Positions 23,842 through 32,159 of a stretch of DNA of 63,634 bases are shown piece by piece. The number at the start of each line of letters is the position of its first letter. Within the stretch, counting starts at the first letter, position 1. The DNA lies in the IMG/VR virus record IMGVR_UViG_3300030109_005543, positions 1 through 63,634 of that record; one strand, given 5' to 3'. The translations under genes and the position numbers were made by a program. The notes beneath the pieces are model-generated. The model searched no databases, was not told the origin of the DNA, and saw nothing but the letters and a program-made list of their open reading frames with translations. The stretch is from a virus.

Positions 23842-24509
23842 CAGAAAAAAGAATCACGGCCATAGTCCCGGTGCGTAAGGGTTCCGTAAGAGTAAAGAAT
23901 AAGAATCTTAAGCCGTTTGCTGGCAAGACGTTGTTACAGATTAAGATTGAGCAACTCAAGCAAGTTAGCTCGATTGACAGTATCGTTGTTAGCTCAGACT
24001 GTGACGAAATGCTTCAGCTTGCGGCATCTCTTGGTGTCGATACACACCGCCGTGATGAATATTATGCTTCCTCAGAAGCCACAAACTCTGAGTTTTTTGA
24101 GGACCTAGGCCGATCGATCGACGGCGAATACCTTATGTATAGTCCAGTGACTTGTCCCCTTATTTCACTAGAGACCTATCACGACTGTATTAAAACCTTC
24201 AAGGAGGATGCAGAAGTTACCAACTTGGTGACAGTATCCCCTGTCAAGCATCATTTATGGCTTGATGGTGAGCCGCTTAACTACGATGTAGAAAACTCAC
24301 CAAACAGCCAGGATCTTCCTGATATCTATGCTGTAACTTACGGAGTTTGTATTGTATCGAAAGAAGACATGATAGGGTGCCGCAATGTGGTTACCTCAAA
24401 CCCTACCTTTAAAATACTAGACGAAATTGAGTCGGTTGACATTGACACTGAGTTTGACTTCATGGTTGCAGAGGTTATATACAATAAAATTTATGGAGAT
24501 CTAAATTGA
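23838..24509 (+). CDS. neuA: CMP-nonulosonate (sialic-acid-type) cytidylyltransferase
   Basis: 223 aa, GTG start overlapping the previous stop. AIVPVRKGSVRVKNKNLKPF followed by AGKTLL is the nucleotide-binding P-loop-like motif of NeuA/KdsB enzymes; SIVVSSDCDEML, YLMYSPVTCPLIS and the C-terminal SVDIDTEFDFMVAE complete the family plan. It would activate a nonulosonic acid (Neu5Ac, legionaminic or pseudaminic) or Kdo as the CMP sugar. The adjacent GT29 gene favours a sialic-acid-type sugar. No synthase (NeuB) is in the window, so the sugar must come from the host or elsewhere in the genome. Confidence 0.82.
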   Translation: MTEKRITAIVPVRKGSVRVKNKNLKPFAGKTLLQIKIEQLKQVSSIDSIVVSSDCDEMLQLAASLGVDTHRRDEYYASSEATNSEFFEDLGRSIDGEYLMYSPVTCPLISLETYHDCIKTFKEDAEVTNLVTVSPVKHHLWLDGEPLNYDVENSPNSQDLPDIYAVTYGVCIVSKEDMIGCRNVVTSNPTFKILDEIESVDIDTEFDFMVAEVIYNKIYGDLN

Positions 24510-25729
24510 GAAGAAATTACTGCCTTGTTTGCCAGTCGACTGAACTGGAGTGCATCCTAGATCTAGGAGCCCACGCCTACGCTGATACTTTTGTTCCTGT
24601 GGATAAGAGGTGCGATCCTTTGGTGACCTATAATCTTTCGTGCGTGCTTTGCAAGTCTTGCGGAAACGTACAGACTCTATCTAAAACCGAACCGGTTGAT
24701 CGATATGCATCACTATATGAATATTCCTATACATCCTCCAACTCTAACACTTCCAAGAAACATTGGATTAACTTTTGTCTGGAGGTATCTGACAACATAT
24801 CTTTACCCGACCGCTCTTTTGTGGTTGAGGTCGGTTCCAATGACGGGTTCCTGCTCAAGCAGTTCGAGGACGACCGCAGCGCCCGAACACTTGGTATTGA
24901 TGCATCACCTCATGTGTCGCAGATTGCACGAACAATAAACGGTATTGACACAAGGGTGGCCGTCTTTGATAGTCAAGTTGCCGAGTCTGTTCTGGAAGAA
25001 CATGGTCATGCCAACTTGGTGGTAGCAAATAACGTTTTTAATCACTCTGAAGATCCTGTTGACTTTGCTAAAGCAGCCTCGGCACTCTTGACCGATGACG
25101 GTACATTCGTATTTGAGGCACCCTACTGGAAATGTTCGATCGAATCAGAGAAGATCGATCAGGTCTATCATGAGCACGTTACATACCTTACCGTTAAGGC
25201 AGCCCGCGAGATGCTTCGTCGAGCAAACATGGTGATTGTGGATGTTCAGGTGGTCGATTATCACGGTGGGTCCTTGAGAGTATACGCTCAGAAGACTGGA
25301 GCCGAAGAGTCTGAGTTGGTGCGCACCATGATCGAAGAGGAAGAGAATATTGGACTCTACGATCTTAGTACATATGAGAATTTATCAAGCCGACTGCAAG
25401 AGTCGAAGTTCAACTTCTTGAAGAGGATTTATGAAATCAAAGCCGCCGGAGGATCTCTGGTAGCTGTGGGGGCCGCAGCCAAGGGAAACACATTCCTAAC
25501 GCTGTTAAATCTGGATAACTCAGTGATTGATTATGTAACTGACGCGTCCGAATACAAGCAGGGCAAGCTCACGCCGCTAACAAGTATCCCCATTCGTGGA
25601 GATGAGGTATTCGCTGAGTATGGCGAAGTATATGCAATAATCTTGTCATGGAATATCTCTGACAAAATTAAGCAGAAGCTGAATGAGATAAATCCTGAGA
25701 TTAAGTTTTTAGTTTTTAGTGATTTTTAG
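24506..25729 (+). CDS. Sugar C-methyltransferase-like SAM enzyme
   Basis: 407 aa, TTG start in a TTGA overlap. An N-terminal Cys-rich zinc site (YCLVCQST, then CVLCKSCGNVQ), a SAM fold with VVEVGSNDGFLL and LVVANNVFNHSEDP, and a C-terminal GAAAKGNTFLTLL domain give the three-part plan of NDP-hexose C-3 methyltransferases such as TylC3 and of related phage and LPS cluster proteins. It would methylate a nucleotide-linked deoxysugar. The substrate is not fixed by sequence. Confidence 0.8.
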   Translation: MRRNYCLVCQSTELECILDLGAHAYADTFVPVDKRCDPLVTYNLSCVLCKSCGNVQTLSKTEPVDRYASLYEYSYTSSNSNTSKKHWINFCLEVSDNISLPDRSFVVEVGSNDGFLLKQFEDDRSARTLGIDASPHVSQIARTINGIDTRVAVFDSQVAESVLEEHGHANLVVANNVFNHSEDPVDFAKAASALLTDDGTFVFEAPYWKCSIESEKIDQVYHEHVTYLTVKAAREMLRRANMVIVDVQVVDYHGGSLRVYAQKTGAEESELVRTMIEEEENIGLYDLSTYENLSSRLQESKFNFLKRIYEIKAAGGSLVAVGAAAKGNTFLTLLNLDNSVIDYVTDASEYKQGKLTPLTSIPIRGDEVFAEYGEVYAIILSWNISDKIKQKLNEINPEIKFLVFSDF

Positions 25730-25741
25730 GGAGATTTACGA

Positions 25742-26161
25742 ATGCAAAAGAAAAACGTTTACGAAAATGTAGAGGCCCCATTGGAGAGGCATGAAGATGA
25801 TCGAGGAGTTATTGCCGACATCTTCTACAAAAGTGGCATTGATCATGTTGCTATCATCAGATCAAATGCCGGCGCAGTTAGAGGAAACCACTACCATGAG
25901 GTTTCAACACAGCACATGCTGATTACAAAGGGATCTCTGGAGTATTGGTATGCCGATCTAGACTCTCTTGACGATGCAAAGTGTATAGTGCTTAACGAGG
26001 GTGACATTCTCTCAACCCCTCCATATGAGGTCCACGCTCTGAACATTACAGTTGATAACGAGTTTATTGTCTTCAGCGAAGGCCTCCGAGGCGGCGCAGA
26101 CTATGAGAGCGATACGATTAGGATTGATGGAAACATTATTGGAGCCGTAAAGGGTGAGTAA
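25742..26161 (+). CDS. Cupin-fold sugar-modifying protein
   Basis: 139 aa, preceded by AGGGAG. RGNHYHEVSTQHMLITKGS gives the His-x-His metal site and the first cupin motif; GDILSTPPYEVHAL gives the second. The size and plan match small epimerase- or isomerase-type cupins in O-antigen clusters (FdtA, WxcM, RmlC-like). Follows a sugar C-methyltransferase, as in many deoxysugar pathways. Exact reaction unknown. Confidence 0.75.
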   Translation: MQKKNVYENVEAPLERHEDDRGVIADIFYKSGIDHVAIIRSNAGAVRGNHYHEVSTQHMLITKGSLEYWYADLDSLDDAKCIVLNEGDILSTPPYEVHALNITVDNEFIVFSEGLRGGADYESDTIRIDGNIIGAVKGE

Positions 26162-26726
26162 TAAAGTCCGATTACATTTAGGAAGTGGCCACAGGTATCT
26201 GCCGGGGTTTGTTAATATTGATCAAGACCACCTAGATCATGTGGATCAAGTGATGGATATTAAGGATCTGTCAGCTTTTGAAGATGAGAGCGTGGATGAA
26301 ATTTACTCCTGTGGCGTCATTATCTATTTTGATAGATATGAGATTGTTGATGTCCTGGCTGAGTGGCGCCGGGTCCTCAAGCCTGGTGGTCTGCTGAGGA
26401 CGTCCATAGCGGACTTTGAGATGATGGTAGAGAACTACCTGACAAACGGTAAGGACCTCGACGCGCAAGGCCTTCTAGGGCCCTTGTTCGGCCGCTGGGA
26501 GATCGTTAACGAAGCCGGCCTCAATGAGGTGATCTACCAGAGAACATCCTATGACTTCTCGTCCCTCCAGAAAATGCTTTTGGATAACGGGTTCCAGAAC
26601 GTCGAACGATATGATTGGCGCGAGTTTCTGCCAGAAGGATATGATGACTACTCCCGAGCGTATATTCCACACATGGATGAAAGTGGGTTACACTTAGCTC
26701 TGAATGTGGTTTGCGAGAAGAAATGA
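26154..26726 (+). CDS. Class I SAM-dependent methyltransferase
   Basis: 190 aa, GTG start overlapping the cupin gene by eight bases. LHLGSGHRYLPGFVNIDQD is the SAM-binding motif, DEIYSCGVIIYFDRYE and LAEWRRVLKPGGLLRTSI follow the methyltransferase-11 plan. No DNA-methylase motif (DPPY/NPPY) is present. Most likely a sugar O- or N-methyltransferase of the glycan pathway. Overlaps the next gene by four bases. Confidence 0.75.
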   Translation: MSNKVRLHLGSGHRYLPGFVNIDQDHLDHVDQVMDIKDLSAFEDESVDEIYSCGVIIYFDRYEIVDVLAEWRRVLKPGGLLRTSIADFEMMVENYLTNGKDLDAQGLLGPLFGRWEIVNEAGLNEVIYQRTSYDFSSLQKMLLDNGFQNVERYDWREFLPEGYDDYSRAYIPHMDESGLHLALNVVCEKK

Positions 26727-27193
26727 AAAGTATCACCACAAATCCATTGAGTGCAGACTGTTGGTGGCCACCTGGCTATCACTCTGTTGCGCACAAGATT
26801 GTGACAGTTGATCTTAATCATATCCGTGATGGGATTGTTAATCGGGTGGATCGACAGAACTTAAGAATCCTGTCGTTAGAGCCAACTCTGATAAAAGATA
26901 CTCCACACTTCCAGTATGCGCTTGGGAACACAAAGCCGTATGAGGAGTATCTAGAGAAGTGTAAACACATTACATGGGCTCGTGCTGCTATCAATGAAGA
27001 GCATCTGGAAATGCAGTATATGTTTGATAAGTTTGATAAGATTCTGAACACTGACGCTGCCTATCTAGACCCTCCACATCAAGACAAATACATAATTATT
27101 AACCAACAGGGTCATCTGATTGATGGCCTCCACCGCTCTGTGGCACTATTGAGAGCAGGTATCAATATAGTGCCGGCCGCACTGACAGCGTAG
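26723..27193 (+). CDS. ParB/sulfiredoxin-like domain protein
   Basis: 156 aa from the ATG at 26723 (ATGA overlap with the previous stop). The C-terminal IINQQGHLIDGLHRSVALLR carries the DGxHR motif of the ParB/sulfiredoxin nuclease-like fold, a nucleotide-binding site in that group. The rest (LRILSLEPTLIK, HITWARAAINEEH) is not recognised. Proteins with this fold occur in phage and polysaccharide clusters, where they may act as kinases or nucleotide-binding partners; no role can be assigned here. Confidence 0.5.
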   Translation: MKSITTNPLSADCWWPPGYHSVAHKIVTVDLNHIRDGIVNRVDRQNLRILSLEPTLIKDTPHFQYALGNTKPYEEYLEKCKHITWARAAINEEHLEMQYMFDKFDKILNTDAAYLDPPHQDKYIIINQQGHLIDGLHRSVALLRAGINIVPAALTA

Positions 27194-27209
27194 AAAGAAG
27201 AGAGACAAG

Positions 27210-27902
27210 ATGCTTTACCCCTTGATCAACCCACACAAGAAATTTATAGTGTGCTGGAATGCCAAAGCCGGCTGCACCGCCGTAAAAAGGTGGTACTTAC
27301 AGACAATGGGCGTCGATCCAGACTCGGTTAATCCACATGTTTTTTTGGGCCAGCGCGCCCCGAAGTTTAACACAACACAACTTGATGAGTTGTATCCAGA
27401 CTACTATAGGTTTATAGTGTGTAGAAATCCTTGGAAGAGAATTGTCAGCTATTACAAAAATAAGAAGGTCGCTGTTTGGTGGAAAAATTCCACATGGCCC
27501 ATTGACATACGGCAGCAGAACATGAACAGCGAAGATTTTACCTTTAGAGATTTGGTAAACTTTGTTTGCGACACTCCAGACCAGTATCTGGAGCAACACC
27601 TCCAGAGTCAGACTAGTGAATTGGGAGATATGAAGTTCGACCAGATTGTAAGGTTGGAAGATTACGCTGATGGTATGAATCAGGTGTGTGATCATCTTGG
27701 TATTGATGTGAGAGATTTCCGTAACCCCAACAAGACGTTAGAGACTGAAAACAAGGTAAATGTTAGTGACTTGCCTCCGAAAGAGTTCAACACCGACAAT
27801 ATGCCATCATACGACTGTTTTTATGACGATGAACTTAGAGATATGGTTGAACAATATTTCAAAAATGATATAGAATATTTTAGTTACAAGTTTGAGGATT
27901 AA
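27210..27902 (+). CDS. Carbohydrate sulfotransferase-like protein
   Basis: 230 aa. CWNAKAGCTAVKRWYL (15-30) is the 5'-phosphosulfate loop of PAPS-dependent sulfotransferases and FIVCRNPWKRIVSYYK (68-83) the 3'-phosphate site, as in sulfotransferase family 2 enzymes that act on sugars. The enzyme would move sulfate from PAPS, supplied by the host, onto a glycan. Cytoplasmic, with no membrane anchor. Its place inside the glycan operon supports a sulfated surface sugar. Confidence 0.82.
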   Translation: MLYPLINPHKKFIVCWNAKAGCTAVKRWYLQTMGVDPDSVNPHVFLGQRAPKFNTTQLDELYPDYYRFIVCRNPWKRIVSYYKNKKVAVWWKNSTWPIDIRQQNMNSEDFTFRDLVNFVCDTPDQYLEQHLQSQTSELGDMKFDQIVRLEDYADGMNQVCDHLGIDVRDFRNPNKTLETENKVNVSDLPPKEFNTDNMPSYDCFYDDELRDMVEQYFKNDIEYFSYKFED

Positions 27903-27904
27903 AA

Positions 27905-28318
27905 GTGAAAAAGATCTTTTCAAAAGTGGAAGAAGGCCTTCTGATGCATACCATCAATCGGTATGATGAGATCGCTGAAAAAAGAACCGATCTAAGCCCC
28001 GAAGAAGAGTTCTTACAAGTATCGGTCTTTCGTTTAAACGAAGGGAAGACTTTCAGGGCACACCAGCATATTGAATGCAACAAGGTTGCCAACATAACAC
28101 AAGAGTCTTGGGTTGTTGTCAAGGGCTCTGTAAAAGTGTTTCTGTACGACGTTGATCAGACCCTTCTCGCAGAGGAAACATTGGGACAAGGGGATTGCAC
28201 CATATCGTTTAGAGGTGGTCACAACTACCTTTGCCTTGAGGATGATACAGTTGTATACGAATATAAGACTGGCCCATATTATGGCCAGGAGTTAGATAAG
28301 GAATTTATTGATGTATGA
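27905..28318 (+). CDS. Cupin-fold protein
   Basis: 137 aa, GTG start two bases after the sulfotransferase stop. FRAHQHIECNKVANITQESW and VVVKGSVKVFLYD form the first cupin motif, and GDCTISFRGGHNYLCLED the second with a His. Resembles WbuC-like and sugar-isomerase-like cupins in polysaccharide operons. Not closely similar to the cupin at 25742. Overlaps the next gene by eight bases. Confidence 0.65.
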   Translation: MKKIFSKVEEGLLMHTINRYDEIAEKRTDLSPEEEFLQVSVFRLNEGKTFRAHQHIECNKVANITQESWVVVKGSVKVFLYDVDQTLLAEETLGQGDCTISFRGGHNYLCLEDDTVVYEYKTGPYYGQELDKEFIDV

Positions 28319-29132
28319 TATAAAAGTACGTTTGGCCGAAAGGTCGTTGGGTCCAAGTGTCTATGGCGACCTGTTCACAGACCAGCCATCAGATATTACG
28401 GTGTATGCCGATGTGGCCTGCTGGTCCGCACCGCATCACCATAGTAAATATAAAATTGCATTGTTGATTGAGCCGATTACGGTTGCAGGCGGGACATACA
28501 AGTGGGTATACCAGAATCATTCATATTTTGACCTGATCATGACACATAACAAGGACATGGCAGCGAATGCTGATAAGTTTGTATACTATCCAATATGGCC
28601 AAAGATCTGGATTCCTAAAGAAGACAGAAAGATGTACGATAAGTCTAAGATGGCATCTGCTATCTTCTCTGCGGCGGCTGTGACCCAAGGTCATCGCTTC
28701 CGACACGAAATCGTTAAGGAATTGAAGGATCTTAATGTGATGGATGTGTATGGTAGAGAATACAATCCTGTTGAAACAAAAACAGAGGGTCTAGCAGACT
28801 ATCGATACCATGTTGTGGTTGAGAATGAAGAAAACGGATACGCCAGCGAAAAGGTCAATGATGCGTTCTGTTGTGGGTCCATCCCCATATACTGGGGCAA
28901 CGAAGGCTCGAACATTCATGATTATTATAATACCGAAGGTGTCTTGTTCTTCCAGACGATAGACGAGCTGAAAGATATTCTGACCAACGTTGTCTCTGAA
29001 GAGCATTACAACAGCAAGCTGAGCGTGGTAGAAGAGAATTACAACTTAGCTAAAGACTTGACTCTAGATCATATATACTGGAATTACGGTATTAAGCAGT
29101 TTGCTGAACAAAAAGGATTGATAGATAAATGA
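28311..29132 (+). CDS. GT10-family alpha-1,3/4-fucosyltransferase-like
   Basis: 273 aa from the ATG at 28311. The defining block is YRYHVVVENEENGYASEK (164-181) followed by VNDAFCCGSIPIYWG, matching the FxxxFENSxxxxYxTEK and PVYWG motifs that bind GDP-fucose in GT10 enzymes. The N-terminal half, which binds acceptor, is shorter than in vertebrate enzymes and has no membrane anchor. It would add fucose in alpha-1,3 or alpha-1,4 linkage, giving Lewis-type ends. ATGA overlap with the next gene. Confidence 0.88.
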   Translation: MYDIKVRLAERSLGPSVYGDLFTDQPSDITVYADVACWSAPHHHSKYKIALLIEPITVAGGTYKWVYQNHSYFDLIMTHNKDMAANADKFVYYPIWPKIWIPKEDRKMYDKSKMASAIFSAAAVTQGHRFRHEIVKELKDLNVMDVYGREYNPVETKTEGLADYRYHVVVENEENGYASEKVNDAFCCGSIPIYWGNEGSNIHDYYNTEGVLFFQTIDELKDILTNVVSEEHYNSKLSVVEENYNLAKDLTLDHIYWNYGIKQFAEQKGLIDK

Positions 29133-29728
29133 GTTTTGAGCCCGTAAGAAAGTTTGAAAATCAATTGGCCGAGTTTTTTGGCTGCCCATACGCTGTTGCA
29201 GTGGACAGTTGCACGCATGGCATAGAACTTTGTGTGCGATACCAAAAGCTCGATAAGATAAATGTTCCGAGAAGAACATACCTGTCAGTTCCATTCTTGG
29301 CTAACAAATTAAACATTGGCCTTGAATGGAGAGACGAAGCATGGCAAGATTGCTACAAGATAAACGATGAGCCAAAGCCGATCTATGATGCAGCCGTACT
29401 CTGGACAAGAAATAGTTACATCCCTGGATCCTTCATGTGTATCAGTTTCCAGTATGCGAAGCACTTGAGTCTTGGTCGTGGTGGTGTCATTCTTTTAGAT
29501 GACGAAAAGGATGCGATCCAATTAAAAAAGATGTCATACGATGGTAGAATACCAGATATACCGTGGAGAGAGCAGAACATTGATACCTTCGGACTTCATT
29601 ACTATATGACACCGGAGGTTGCTTCGCTGGGACTAGAAAAGCTTCCAGAAGCTATAAAGACTAAGCCACATAAATGGGTCGTTACAGATTGGCCTGACCT
29701 TACAAAATTGGAGATTTTTAAGAAATGA
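29129..29728 (+). CDS. Short DegT/DnrJ/EryC1-like aminotransferase homologue
   Basis: 199 aa, about half the usual 370-400. FENQLAEFFGCPYAVAVDSC is the family's N-terminal block with the PLP-phosphate-side region, and CISFQYAKHLSLGRGGVILL retains Lys111 at the position of the PLP lysine with the following Gly-rich turn. The C-terminal substrate domain is missing. It overlaps both neighbours by four bases and shows no frameshift remnant downstream. It may be a reduced sugar aminotransferase or dehydratase, or may work with another subunit. Confidence 0.65.
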   Translation: MSFEPVRKFENQLAEFFGCPYAVAVDSCTHGIELCVRYQKLDKINVPRRTYLSVPFLANKLNIGLEWRDEAWQDCYKINDEPKPIYDAAVLWTRNSYIPGSFMCISFQYAKHLSLGRGGVILLDDEKDAIQLKKMSYDGRIPDIPWREQNIDTFGLHYYMTPEVASLGLEKLPEAIKTKPHKWVVTDWPDLTKLEIFKK

Positions 29729-30699
29729 AGAAGAAAGCACTGATTACAGGAATCGCTGGCCAAGACGGCAGCTATTTGACAGAGCACCTACTGTCGTTGG
29801 GATACGAAGTCCACGGCATTGTCCGTCGCCACTCGGTCGCGGAGAACCAGAACCACAGACTCCACAAGTACGGTCTGGGAGAGAACGTCCACGCTTACTA
29901 TGGAGATCTTCTAGACTATCCTTCGTTGGTTAGAATCGTATCGCAGGTAATGCCAGATGAGATTTACAACCTTGGCGCCATGAGTCATGTCCGCGTCAGC
30001 TTCGATATGCCTTCTTTTACAATTCAGACAAATGCTCTTGGTGTCCTGCACCTTCTAGAGGTCTACCGTACGATCTGCCCCGGAGCTAAGTTCTATCAGG
30101 CCAGCTCCTCCGAGATGTTTGGCAACTCCGTCGACGACGATGGCTTCCAGAGGCTCACAACGCCCATGAATCCCGTTAGTCCTTACGGCTGCGCTAAAGT
30201 TATGGGATACAACCTTGTAAGGCATTATAGACACGCTTACGGCCTTCATGCATGCAACGGTATTCTTTTTAATCATGAGTCCCCACGCCGAGGTTCTAAC
30301 TTCGTCACCAACAAGGTTGTCAAGGGAGCCGTGGCTATCAAAAAGGGTCTGCAGGAAAACCTTGAGCTTGGCAATATGGATTCTTACCGTGACTGGGGAC
30401 ACTCCCAGGACTATGTGAGAGCCATGCACATGATTGTCAATCATGATGTTGCTGACGAATTTATCGTTGCAACCGGCGAAGCTCACTCTGTTAGAGACCT
30501 GTGTGATACAGTCTTTACCAAGCTAGGAATGGACTATCGCGATTATGTCGTCCAGAACCCGAAGTACATGCGACCAGAGGAACTCAAATACCTCAAGGGT
30601 GACTCCTCCAAGTCCAGAGAGGTCTTGGGTTGGACACCAGAGTTCACTTTCGAGACTCTGTTGGATGACATGATTGAGAGATGGCAAAACGAACTCTAA
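29725..30699 (+). CDS. gmd: GDP-mannose 4,6-dehydratase
   Basis: 324 aa, a normal length. TGIAGQDGSYL binds NADP; IYNLGAMSHVRVSFDMP, QASSSEMFGN with the catalytic Ser, SPYGCAKVMGYN with the Tyr-x-x-x-Lys pair, and LFNHESPRRG are hallmarks of GMD. It turns GDP-mannose into GDP-4-keto-6-deoxymannose, the first step to GDP-fucose, GDP-rhamnose or GDP-perosamine. It supplies the GT11 and GT10 fucosyltransferases in this operon if a GDP-fucose synthase is available. Confidence 0.95.
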   Translation: MKKKALITGIAGQDGSYLTEHLLSLGYEVHGIVRRHSVAENQNHRLHKYGLGENVHAYYGDLLDYPSLVRIVSQVMPDEIYNLGAMSHVRVSFDMPSFTIQTNALGVLHLLEVYRTICPGAKFYQASSSEMFGNSVDDDGFQRLTTPMNPVSPYGCAKVMGYNLVRHYRHAYGLHACNGILFNHESPRRGSNFVTNKVVKGAVAIKKGLQENLELGNMDSYRDWGHSQDYVRAMHMIVNHDVADEFIVATGEAHSVRDLCDTVFTKLGMDYRDYVVQNPKYMRPEELKYLKGDSSKSREVLGWTPEFTFETLLDDMIERWQNEL

Positions 30700-30700
30700 A

Positions 30701-31534
30701 ATGAAAATCCTAATCACGGGTCACAGAGGCTACATTGGCTCGCATCTGCTCTCCCATCTACAAGAAAATTGCTCTTCGGAAACATATATCCGCGGCATTG
30801 ACCTTAAAGAGGGAGAGGATATAGCCAACTGCTTGCCTGATGAAGACTTTGATTACGTTTTTCACATGGCTGCGCTACCAAGAGTCAATTATTCTGTAGA
30901 ACAGCCAAGTTATACATTCAGGCATAACGCCTATGTCACATCCATCCTGCTAGAATGGGCTAAGAACCATGGGGTTGCAAGGGTAATCTTCAGCTCCTCA
31001 TCAGCAGTGTTAGGTGATGGAGATGGTCCGAACTCTCCATATGGCCTTCACAAGCTAATCTCAGAACAAGAGTGTAAATTATACTCGCAGCTATATGGAC
31101 TAGACACGGTTTGCTTGCGCTATTTCAACGTCTTCTCGGAAGATCAGGAGTATGGTGGATCCTACTCAACAGTTATTTGTGCATGGATGGAGATGATTAG
31201 CAAGGGTCTCCCACTCCGCTTAGACGGGGACGGAACACAAAGCAGAGACTTTGTTCATGTAGATGACATCGTTGCGGCTAATGTATTCTGCATGAACTAT
31301 GATAAAGACTTTGGTGGAGAATGGTTTGACGTCGGCTCCGGCACCGTCATTTCTCTGAACGACATAAAGCAAATTGTAGAAGATAACAATCAGGTCAAAT
31401 TCTCTTACGTCCCAGAACGTGTAGGGGATGTGAAAACAACAAAGGCGGATACAGCTAAATTAAAAAATATTGGCTGGTCTGCTACAATAGATTCAAAGAA
31501 AGCAATCAAAGATTGTTTTATTAAGGAGACATAA
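30701..31534 (+). CDS. NAD-dependent sugar epimerase/dehydratase
   Basis: 277 aa from the ATG at 30701, one base after the gmd stop. Extended SDR: ILITGHRGYIGSHL, FHMAALPRVNYSVEQP, IFSSSSAVLG with the catalytic Ser, SPYGLHKLISE with Tyr and Lys, and RDFVHVDDIVAAN. It reads most like a UDP-hexose (GlcNAc or Glc) 4-epimerase. GDP-fucose synthase would be expected after gmd; the SPYGLHK and ALPRVNYS motifs do not point to that enzyme, but a related epimerase/reductase role cannot be excluded. Last gene of the glycan operon. Confidence 0.85.
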   Translation: MKILITGHRGYIGSHLLSHLQENCSSETYIRGIDLKEGEDIANCLPDEDFDYVFHMAALPRVNYSVEQPSYTFRHNAYVTSILLEWAKNHGVARVIFSSSSAVLGDGDGPNSPYGLHKLISEQECKLYSQLYGLDTVCLRYFNVFSEDQEYGGSYSTVICAWMEMISKGLPLRLDGDGTQSRDFVHVDDIVAANVFCMNYDKDFGGEWFDVGSGTVISLNDIKQIVEDNNQVKFSYVPERVGDVKTTKADTAKLKNIGWSATIDSKKAIKDCFIKET

Positions 31535-31535
31535 A

Positions 31536-31754
31536 ATGAAACTATCAAACCAAGCAGTTGGGGCCTTAATGATGGCCCTCCAGCGATCACTCATGGAGCA
31601 GAGCGACATTGTTCCAATTCTTCAGGACATGGACTTTCAGGTCAACCCCGAGGACAACTCCCATTCCGAGTTAGTGGTCACAAATCCTCCTGTGGTTAAC
31701 TTTGAGGATGTCACTGTCGAAGAAAATACTTTACCTTTAGAAGGAGATGAATAA
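31536..31754 (+). CDS. Conserved small phage protein
   Basis: 72 aa, one base after the epimerase gene. N-terminal helix MKLSNQAVGALMMALQRSLM with EQSDIVPILQDMDF, then an acidic tail with NPPVVNFEDV. I recognise the pattern from T4-like marine phages, where it is conserved near late-gene regulators, but no function is known. Confidence 0.6.
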   Translation: MKLSNQAVGALMMALQRSLMEQSDIVPILQDMDFQVNPEDNSHSELVVTNPPVVNFEDVTVEENTLPLEGDE

Positions 31755-31755
31755 G

Positions 31756-31911
31756 ATGTTAAAGAAGAAGACTGATTTTATTACTAAGATTGAAACAACG
31801 GAACTCGTTGACTCTCAGATCCGTGAGGCCCTCCGCGAACAGGCGAGATCGCTTGAGAAGCACCTTACTGACATTGATAAGAGACTTAGGACCCTCGAAC
31901 GCAAGAAGTAA
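31756..31911 (+). CDS. Small coiled-coil protein
   Basis: 51 aa. ATG at 31756 has AAGGAG (31741-31746) nine bases upstream; the TAA at 31909-31911 overlaps the next ATG by one base. The translation begins MLKKKTDFITKIETTE and continues as one charged helix (LVDSQIREALREQARSLEKH, then LTDIDKRLRTLERKK) with heptad leucines. Good ribosome site, exact packing between neighbours and helix-like composition support a real gene. Function unknown. Confidence 0.7.
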   Translation: MLKKKTDFITKIETTELVDSQIREALREQARSLEKHLTDIDKRLRTLERKK

Positions 31912-32159
31912 TGCCACGATATCAATATCGTTGCACAACATGCGATAAGATTTCCGTCATAAGTCACGCTTCTAGCGACGTTGAAACCGATTGCCCTGAG
32001 TGTGGTAACAAAGATACGTTAGTAAAAATGCTAACGCAGTTCAGGACCAACAAGGCGGGAACAGAAAAGAAAAAAGTTGGTCAAATAACTGAACGATTTA
32101 TAGAAGATTCGCGACACGAATTGCAGCAGCAAAGAAAAAAATTGGATAAAGATAGATAA
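31911..32159 (+). CDS. FmdB-like zinc ribbon protein
   Basis: 82 aa. RCTTCDK (Cys8, Cys11) and DCPECGN (Cys28, Cys31) form a zinc ribbon of the FmdB type, here with the MPRYQYRC start typical of that family. The rest is a charged helix ending in Lys and Asp. Such phage zinc ribbons may be transcription or DNA-binding helpers; proximity to the gp55-like sigma gene is suggestive. Confidence 0.75.
   Translation: MPRYQYRCTTCDKISVISHASSDVETDCPECGNKDTLVKMLTQFRTNKAGTEKKKVGQITERFIEDSRHELQQQRKKLDKDR

Noticed and set aside
24506-26726. The two SAM methyltransferases as DNA methylases of a restriction or anti-restriction system
   Set aside because: Neither has a DPPY/NPPY-type catalytic motif and both lie between sugar-modifying genes; sugar methylation fits better.
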